Assembly: GCA_036927565.1 (NCBI GenBank)
Contig: JAYESD010000001.1
Location: 139,861,415 to 139,925,414 of the forward strand
DNA: 64,000 bases
DNA from: Tuctoria greenei
Lineage: Eukaryota > Streptophyta > Magnoliopsida > Poales > Poaceae
Reading direction: 5' to 3'
Shown: positions 56,625-64,000 of the stretch, piece after piece
Numbering within the stretch: position 1 is the stretch's first letter
Layout of the letters: each line of letters opens with the position of its first letter
Translations under genes and position numbers: made by a program
The notes under the pieces: generated by a model
Seen by the model: the letters and a program-made list of their open reading frames with translations, nothing else
Told to the model about the DNA's origin: nothing
Database searches by the model: none

Positions 56625-59438
56625 TGTAACACCCTCATTTTTTTCCATCATGCATTGCATACATTCTTATACATGTTTAACATTAAGCAACATAAAAAGG
56701 AACAAGTTTAAAATGAATTAGAATAAAAACAGCATTTAAAATTCTTCAAAAGTGCGGACTTGTACGGTTTGGACCTCGGACTAGTCCGATTTTGATCTCT
56801 GTTGTCCTCTGAACTTTTACGTTATTTGTTGTGGATTAGTTCGATTGATTTTCTGTTGTTGTCCAGACTTGTCCATCCTTGAGTACGGACTAGTTCGTTC
56901 CTAGCTACTGGAACTTTTCGGAGTTGTCCGGAGATCCCTCGTTTCGTTCGACTTTTGGAAATTGTTCTCCAGACTTGTCCGGCCCCATACTGGACTTGTC
57001 CATTTTTGCTCTCTAGAACCGATCAGACTAGTTTGGCCCCTAGCAGACTTGTTCATTGTGCCCCACTCGGATTCAATCTTTTCCTCCATGAGATGTTATT
57101 GGGTATTTGCCTTAATTGGGCCCAATAACATCGTGCCGAACCGCTATGGAGCCCATGTGGGACCCCTACACGGCCTCCACCACCTTGAACTCGAAATCTA
57201 TCAAAACCTACCACCTCCACCTCTATATAAATACCCCAATACCCAACCTCTCACAACTTTTTCACAATTGAAGAAACCCCAAACACTAGTTTGTGAGAGC
57301 CGCCGTCAAGAGGAGATCACCGCAGCAAGGAGAAGAGAAGTAGGAAGGAGAAGGATCAAGTAGGATCGATCTTTGTCAACTCATTGACATCATCATCAAT
57401 CCTCCACCAATTCTCCATCTTCCTTGGATCTAGGAGTCAAGATCTCGAGTTCTATCAAATTCGTGACCCTAGAGTTATTGAATTCACGGTGATTACCTTA
57501 TACCAACCTTTTCTACATAAAATACGATCTATATTAGCTTTAACTATGCTCTAGTTGGAAATTTGCCAAAAACCCTAGGCGAGCGTACTTGTCTGGTCCA
57601 GTGCGGACTAGTCCGATCAACTTTTTGGTCTAGGGCAGACTAGTCCGGTCCCCAGTACGGACTTCTCCGGTTATCCGAATCTGAAGTTGCTGAATTGAAC
57701 CCAAATTGACTAAAACCAACTCGGAACCTGTTCAAACTTGTTAAAAACCATTGTAACTAGTTAGTAAACATTAATAGCAACTCATTAACAAGTTTTACCA
57801 CATAATTTCACTAATCATGCATGTCATGGCATATTAAATAATATATGAGCATTTATTGATTGTATTGTTTATTGTGTATGTCTATTGCGCGAATAGAAGG
57901 TGTTGCTCTAGACGTTGCTGTTGAGGACCTCCAACACCAGAACTTCAAAGCTTTTGACCCTAATCAAGCTCTGGAGCAAGGCAAGTTTCCTTGAACATTA
58001 TGATCTTGTTTTCAAATGTTTTGTTTGCAAAACTGCATACTTGTGTCATTTTGATGGGAAACCCAAGATAGGTGTTTACTAGACTTGTTTGACCATCCTT
58101 GTCGCTTGGATTATATTATAGAGAGTCGAGAAGGGTAGTTTACCTTTTTTTCTTTGCTCTAATTAATTGGGTTGGGAAAACAACCAAACGGCTACACTAT
58201 GAATTAATGCACTTATGAATAATGTGAATTAATGAATATGGTTAATTGGTGGCATGGGATTGGGAGATCTAAGCAAGCATGGATTGTGGACTGGGTTAGA
58301 TGTCATGGTGGTTTTGCTTGCCTTAGATCTAAGGACCGGTTCATGCAAGAATAAGCCAGGACAAAAGTGCCACCACAAGGCAAAGTATGGGTGTGGCGTA
58401 GCTGAATAATTAGGTGTGCTGCTGGTATTGTATGAACCATTGGATGGTGCAGGGAATGGGAGTCGAGGAGGGCTACCCTGGGAATCGCATGGCACATGAG
58501 GGGGCCCGTGGGTGGGAGAATGGAGATTGAAGCCTGCGGGTGAAACCTTAGTGGGTCCATACATACTAGTAGTCCCTTTGTAAAAGTTATTTTGTGATCT
58601 CTTGGCCACACACCAACAAAAGTGTGATAAGGCATGATAGAGGTTCTTAGTCATCGAAATATGATGAAATCACGAACATGTGGGTAATGTGGTACAACCT
58701 CTATAGAGTGTTAAAAACTATCATGATAGCCATGCTCCCAGTTATGAGCACCAGGACAACTTCCATATTAGAGTGGAACTTGGGATTTGGGATGGTTATG
58801 GTTTGGCTTTGATTATTGTTATGGATTGTATGGTGATTAATGGTCATGGTTAATGATAATGGTAAGTATCTGGTGAATGGATGATTAATGGATGGTGGAT
58901 CTGTATCATGATATTATTATTGGGATATGATGGGATTATTTCACCTAGACATAGTAGGGTGCTTTTTCATATGTTTTAAATTTACTTTTCAGCAAATAGC
59001 CTTTATATATTATCAATTCCTTGTTTATGATACATGTCACTATTTTCCCACACTTGCTGAGTACGACATGTGCTCATCCTTGCAATTCCCCCACCAATAG
59101 TTTCAGGTGATGTTTGGGAGTATCATGAGGATTTTGCGGAGTACTAGGTTGTGTGCTTTCATCAGCTTGCTTGTGGATGCTCGGAGCCACGTTATATCCC
59201 TTATGCTTACTTTGCTCAACTTAGATTATTTCTGCTGCATTTGTTTTTCAGAACTATTATTGATGGTCATTAGAGTTTGTAATTGAGGATTATTTGAATA
59301 TTGTAATAAGAGTACTTAATTATTCTATGCTATGTTAATTTTTTGTATATCGTTTGTGATGTACTCGTGTATGTGTGTTGAACATCCTGGGCACACATAT
59401 GCGTCGGACATGGTTCATTTTCGGAACCGAGTGTCACA
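56625..59438 (+). repeat. Tekay-type 3' LTR (right copy)
   Basis: TGTAACACCC to GTGTCACA, 2814 bp. CGGACTAGTCCG is exact at 56777-56788 and 57604-57615. TATAAATA is at 57226-57233. Confidence 0.8.
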
Positions 59439-60915
59439 AAGAGAATGCTAAGGCTTGTCCTTATTTAGGGATGCCACTTTGACCTTTTTGATGTTCCTTT
59501 GAGATAACCCATACTTTGATCATGGACTAAAGACTTCCTTTGGCATGATGACATGTGGATTCCAGAATCAAACAAGAAACGCTTCATCCACAATGTCACT
59601 TGCCCTAGGTTGAATGGGCTTGGTTGAAGTGTAGGAATCCCAACAAGTGATTGTGGTATATCTTGGATCTTTAATGCTCTTTCTGTTTTTTGTCCTTGGC
59701 CAAGAGCTTCATGCAAATGTTGTCTTGATTTCTTGCTTGGCCATGGACAAGATACATCAAGGTAGGCTAGTGGAACTTGAGTCCTTTGGATTTCCATAGC
59801 CCCCTTGATTATAAGGGTGATGTTGATTCCACCATTGACCTCCTTGAGGATAGTAGCCATTGAAGTTGTTGTTTGAAAGAAAGAATCCCCATGGGTCTCT
59901 GGGAAATTTTTCCTAAGTGTCCCATGTTGACATGGATTTTCACAAATCGTGTCAATATCCATGACATGGATAATTCCAAACACTTCTCCATTGGCTTAAT
60001 ATTCATGATACTTCAATGGGAGGTGTAGTTCCATAACTAGCATGTCCACCTTGTTAAGTGGTGTGCATGCCAAGCTAAGGGAACTAGAGCATTCTTCAAT
60101 CCACCCCTTGAGTGGAGACCATCTTCTCATCCGTGATGAATGAGAATAGGACTCCTTCGGCTCCAGCACGAATGTGGTCATGGATTGGTGGAGCCAACCC
60201 ATGCCATGAGTGTTGGATGAAGGGCCAACTATCGACCCCATGATGGAGGCAAACCAAGAAAAACCCTTGGAGCCTCCCCCAAGCTTTGGGATGGATGACT
60301 TTGGCTCCTACTAGAAGCTGAAATTCTTCCACAAAAAGCAATGGTGTTGCCTAGCAGACATTTGTTGAGGTACACCTTGAATCATCGTGTAGTTGAGCAC
60401 TTGTGTCCTTGTTGGCCATTCCATAAAATGGGTTAGCCAATACTACCCTGTTTTCACACAAAACGAGAAAACAAGCAAGGGTAATCCTATCTAATAACTA
60501 CTAGTACCTATAGCTTAATCACAAGTGATAGCTATCATTCACTTCCTTTGCCTTCCCCGACAACGGCATCAGAAATGCTTGTTGACGGTTCTTAACACCA
60601 CAAGTCACCTCTAATAAGTGATGAGGTCCGCAAGCGCACGGAAGATACCGTTGTAGCATTTCGCCCATGAGTATTCCCAAGGGTATCATATTTATCTCAA
60701 AGGAAGGAAATGGAGTAAAGTAATCACTACTCTTATGATCAATCTATGGGATACTAATCAATTATAAAGACAGAGATAAGTTGATAATATTGGTAGTGTG
60801 ACACACACCTAAGCGATGTATTCTAGAGGGTAGATGGGTCCTAATGGAGATTGGACTGAGAGTTGGTGAATTGCTCCTACAATGCTTTAATATACATATA
60901 CATAGCCTAGGTTAG
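59439..60915 (-). mobile_element. Athila-like 5' fragment, minus strand (right copy)
   Basis: Counterpart of 20159-21635: internal leader/gag-like part at 59439-60579 with the primer-like site at about 60556-60571, then 336 bp of LTR (60580-60915) cut by the B2 LTR. Confidence 0.5.
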
Positions 60916-62422
60916 TGAAAGTGCATCTAGGACACCCTTGTGGGTTTTGGATGATTTATGACAAGCAATTGGGATCCTAACCTCTTTGTTGAGATGAGTG
61001 CAGGCTTATGACAGAAAAATGAGCAAAGTACCAAAAAGAAGGAAGAATGAGGAGCAAAGTGGAAATGAGCTCAAGGAAGAGGAGTAGTAGATTATTGTGT
61101 ATGGAGTGTGTTAAGGAAACACATCCCAAGAGCTCAACCACATTTAAACACACACATTGCACAAAGTTACACAGGACCAGACTAGTCCGACATACACCGG
61201 ACTAGTCCGATATCCTTTCTGACCAGCATCGGACTAGTCCTCCCCAATGCGGACTAGTACTCAAAACACTTCACAAGTCACACAAAATCGGACAAGTCCG
61301 ATCACATCCGGACTCGTCCGATATTCATTCTGATCCAAATCGGACAAGTCTGATGTTTGCATGGACTAGTCCGAAAAACTCTCTGATCTGAATTGGACAA
61401 GTCCTCCAAGTGCAGACTTGTCATCCTATACACTTAGGGTTTCACATAACCGGACAAGTACGATGTCTATCGGACTAGTCCGAAGATTTCCAGTAGCGAA
61501 ATCGGACAAGTCCGCTCCTAGCCGGACTAGTCCGATATTTCGGGACACTGAGGATTTGCTACACACAACACACCGGACTAGTCCAGTGACCACCACGGAC
61601 TAGTTTGAACTTTCTGAACCCTAACGGTCACTTTTAGAAACCCATATAAATAGAGTTGTACGGCCATATTTTTCACTCTCTCGAACCCTAGCGCCGTCAC
61701 ACCTCCCAAGAGCCCCAAAAACCACATCTCTCCACGAAATTAAGTGCAACAACGATCAATCCTTTGAGGATTCACTCTAGATCATTGGAGAGACACGTTC
61801 AACACCATTGAGCTCTTGGCTTGATTCTCTAACACACTCCTATGATTTAATTGTAATCCTTTGAGTGTGTTTTGGTGGTATTTCATGTTGTAATCCAAGG
61901 GAGCTCTCAACGTGTGAGAAGGCCCCTTTGAATTCAGTTATTCACCCCTTTGTGATTGGTGGAAGAGGATTGGCCTTCGTGGCGATCCAACGAGGGTAGG
62001 GTTGGAGAAGACCCGGTTCTTTTGTGGACTCCTCAACGTGGATGTAGGTTGCCTTTGTGGGAGCCGAACCATGGGATAAATCCTTGTGTCTTGTGTTTTT
62101 TGTGTTCATCATTCTAATTCATCAATATAACCTAGGGTTTCATAATCATTGCTTATCTCACGTTGGATTGTTAAACATAAGATTTAATTGTGATATAATC
62201 TAGCTTATAACATTGAAACCTTTATTTGATTCTATATTTCCGCTGCATACATAAAAGAATCAATCTAATCGATCAAGCTCAATCCACTTAGTCCGTGAAC
62301 ACCGTACTAGTCCGCACTTTACCGAACTAGTCCAATATCTCTGGTATTGAACTAGTTGTTAAGTGTCCCAGGATCTAACAATTTGCAAAAAGGCCTATTC
62401 ACCCGCCTCTAGGCCACATTCA
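60916..62422 (+). repeat. Family B 5' LTR (B2, right copy, 1507 bp)
   Basis: One T longer than the left copy in a T run near 61670. One palindrome reads CGGACAAGTACG (near 61452) where the left copy has CGGACAAGTCCG. TATAAATA is at 61645-61652. Confidence 0.87.
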
Positions 62423-63545
62423 ATTGGTATCAGAGCCGGTTCTTCAAGAAAGAGTCTAACCACTCGAAGACATCATGTCGGAGATGAAGGACATCAACAA
62501 AACCAACAACCAAGAGGACGTTAACAATGACAAGACCCAAAAGATGGAGAAGTACCTCGAAGCCATTCAAGACTTTGAGGACGATGATGAGGAGACGCTG
62601 GAGCTAAAGGCGCTGCTAAGAAAGAAGGCACATTCCAAAGGGAAAGTGAAAGTTGAAGAGAAGAAGAAGGGGAGTAGTCACACCGACTACTCCCGATATC
62701 CTTTTAACTATGATCGTCTAAATTCCAATAATAGTCATTACTTATCTATCCCACTTGGAAAAGCCCCACACTTCGATGGAAGTGATTACTCAATGTGGAG
62801 GCAGAATATGAAAATGTATTTGATTTCCCTCAATCCCAGTCTATGGCATGTTGTATGCACAGGGATAGATATTCCAGACGACGATGAAGAGCTCACCCCA
62901 AGCCAAGAGCAGGCTATTCATAGAAACGCTCAAGCCGCAGCAGTAATCACCTCCTCACTCAGTCGAGGCGAGTTCATTAAGGTTGATGGACTCGAAATTG
63001 CTATGGATATATGGGATACACTGCAAACTGCACATGAAGGTGAACGACATGTGCGTGAAGCAAAGATTGAGATGATCGAAGGCGAACTAGGAAGATTCGC
63101 AATTGAGGAAGACGAGTCACCTCAAGATATGTACAACCGATTGAAGACACTCGTCAACAAGGTTCGATCATATGGGAGCAAGAAGTGGAATGACCACGAG
63201 GTGGTAAAGCTCATCCTTAGAGCTTTTATGCCTCGCAATGTCACACTATGCTCCTTTATTAGAGAAAGCCCCAAATACAAAAGGATGACTCCGGATGAAT
63301 TGCTTGGAAAGATCATCAACTTTGAGATGATGGAAAAACAAGCAAAGCACGTCAGGGAAATTGCTGACCTCACCTCGGCAAAGAAGAAAGGGGTTGCTTT
63401 GAAGTCCACCCTCAAGCCCCTATCCAAAGAAGCTAGAGAAGCACAACTAGAGGAAGACAGTGACGACGAGAGCAGTGAACTAGATGAAGATGACATGATA
63501 TTTGTCGGCGGTTTGGAACTGGCAGATCTCCCTACACTACTAAAG
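60916..63545 (+). mobile_element. Family B copia B2, 5' end (right copy)
   Basis: 5' LTR, primer site TGGTATCAGAGC at 62425-62436, and gag up to the insertion of element C at 63545/63546. Confidence 0.82.
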
Positions 63546-63548
63546 TGA
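62475..63548 (+). CDS. gag: Family B gag, open but truncated by element C (B2, right copy)
   Basis: The ATG at 62475 gives 357 residues in one frame. A charged N terminus is followed by an Asp-Gly-Ser-Asp-Tyr-x-x-Trp block (near residue 103) and a UBN2-type core, then an acidic Ser/Asp/Glu stretch at the end. The stop TGA is formed by the first bases of the element C LTR, so the C-terminal half, with any zinc knuckle, is missing. It differs from the left copy by keeping the 2 bp (near 62612) whose absence shifts the frame there. Confidence 0.83.
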   Translation: MSEMKDINKTNNQEDVNNDKTQKMEKYLEAIQDFEDDDEETLELKALLRKKAHSKGKVKVEEKKKGSSHTDYSRYPFNYDRLNSNNSHYLSIPLGKAPHFDGSDYSMWRQNMKMYLISLNPSLWHVVCTGIDIPDDDEELTPSQEQAIHRNAQAAAVITSSLSRGEFIKVDGLEIAMDIWDTLQTAHEGERHVREAKIEMIEGELGRFAIEEDESPQDMYNRLKTLVNKVRSYGSKKWNDHEVVKLILRAFMPRNVTLCSFIRESPKYKRMTPDELLGKIINFEMMEKQAKHVREIADLTSAKKKGVALKSTLKPLSKEAREAQLEEDSDDESSELDEDDMIFVGGLELADLPTLLK

Positions 63549-64000
63549 TAGGGGAGTTTGATGTTCGGTGTGGGCGCATGGAGATCCAAGAAGGTGAGTA
63601 GGAATTGACACAGGAGACACAAGAATTTACGTGGTTCGGGCCGCCTGAGCGTAATACCCTACTCCACGGGTGTGTTGGTGTTGTATTAGCAGTATGAGCT
63701 TGTGACGAGTGTCTATGGCGTGTGTGTAGCCTCGTATCTGTGTGTATCGTCGGCCTGTCCTTTTATAGTACAAGGGCAGGTCGTTACAAGTTAGCCTAGC
63801 CCGACATGTGGCCCTGGCGGTTACTAGTATTGATACACGTTTAATTGCTCTTAATGACCCTGTAACGGGCTTTGACAGCACTGTTACTGGTGTTAAGATC
63901 ATCCGTTTAAGTGTCATTAATATGGTATTAATGACACTTAATCGGGTCTTGAAGTCCTTGATTCCCCTTTGAAGATTCGGAGCCATTGTGGGTCTTCCGG
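63546..64000 (-). repeat. Element C LTR, minus strand (partial, runs off window)
   Basis: It starts TGATAGGGGAG against the B2 gag. Read on the minus strand, this is the 3' end of an LTR. A TATAAAA box lies on the minus strand (complement of 63761-63767), which places U3 to the right. Within U3 is a perfect 16-bp inverted repeat with a 3-nt loop (63907-63922 and 63926-63941). Family not identified, and I see no coding region in this piece. Confidence 0.6.

Larger units (their letters stand above)
53315..59438 (+). mobile_element. Tekay-type gypsy element, 5'-truncated (right copy)
   Basis: Same extent and domain order as in the left copy, with the polypurine tract at 56611-56622. Confidence 0.8.
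39693..63742 (+). repeat. Right copy of the ~39.3-kb segmental repeat
   Basis: This is the partner of 1-24459, in the same orientation and with the same order of elements. Differences visible by eye include the 411-bp in-frame deletion in ORF3 of A3, a 2-bp difference that keeps the B2 gag open here but not in the left copy, and scattered substitutions. If the unit is taken to start at 24460, it is 39,283 bp long and ends at 63742. It could be a real tandem duplication, or two haplotypes placed end to end by an assembler. Confidence 0.88.

Noticed and set aside
63627..63986. 119-codon minus-strand open frame at the right end of the window
   Set aside because: It lies in the LTR of element C across its TATA box and inverted repeat, with no domain and no partner in the cut left copy.
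1..64000. Bacterial-style features (operons, ribosome binding sites, terminators, attachment sites)
   Set aside because: All content is eukaryotic LTR retrotransposon sequence. No prokaryotic gene or signal was found.

Overview
This window is plant nuclear DNA, almost certainly from a grass with a large, repeat-rich genome. It is made entirely of nested and tandemly duplicated LTR retrotransposons, and I found no host gene. The grass assignment rests on element types rather than on a marker gene: Sirevirus-type Ty1/copia elements with an extra third ORF, a Tekay/Del-type chromovirus, Athila-like pieces and GC-rich CCG-repeat leaders.

Layout. Family A is a young Sirevirus-like copia element with 1378-bp LTRs, a tRNA-Met primer site, gag, pol and a large third ORF (ORF3). 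It appears as the right part of one copy (A1, 1-8771), a truncated ORF3 tail (24460-25462), and a tandem LTR-internal-LTR-internal-LTR array (LTR2 25463-26840, A2 interior, LTR3 36294-37671, A3 interior, LTR4 46674-48051). To the right of A1 lies a 15.7-kb nested block (8772-24459). In order it holds the 3' part of a related copia family (B1, 8772-12823), a minus-strand Athila-like piece (12824-14034), a decayed Tekay-type gypsy element (14035-20158), a second minus-strand Athila-like piece (20159-21635), the 5' end of another B-family copia (B2, 21636-24262), and the edge of a minus-strand LTR (C, from 24263). The same block recurs to the right of LTR4 at 48052-63742. Positions 1-24459 and 39693-63742 are therefore two copies of one long segment with a repeat distance of about 39.3 kb. 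The join between units is at 24459/24460.

How the parts work together. In family A, gag and pol are in different frames, separated by a TAA and a TAG. In every copy these stops lie inside a 149-bp stretch with good splice signals, whose removal would fuse gag to pol in frame. ORF3 has its own upstream block of palindromic motifs, a TATA-like box and a 5'-UTR intron candidate, built from the same motif vocabulary as the U3 of the family A LTR. Families B and Tekay share a different palindrome (CGGACTAGTCCG) in their LTRs, although they belong to different superfamilies.

No family A copy in view is fully intact: A1 has a stop in ORF3, A2 a stop in pol, and A3 a stop in gag plus an in-frame ORF3 deletion. 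Each main reading frame nevertheless survives intact in at least one copy. All comparisons between copies were made by eye.
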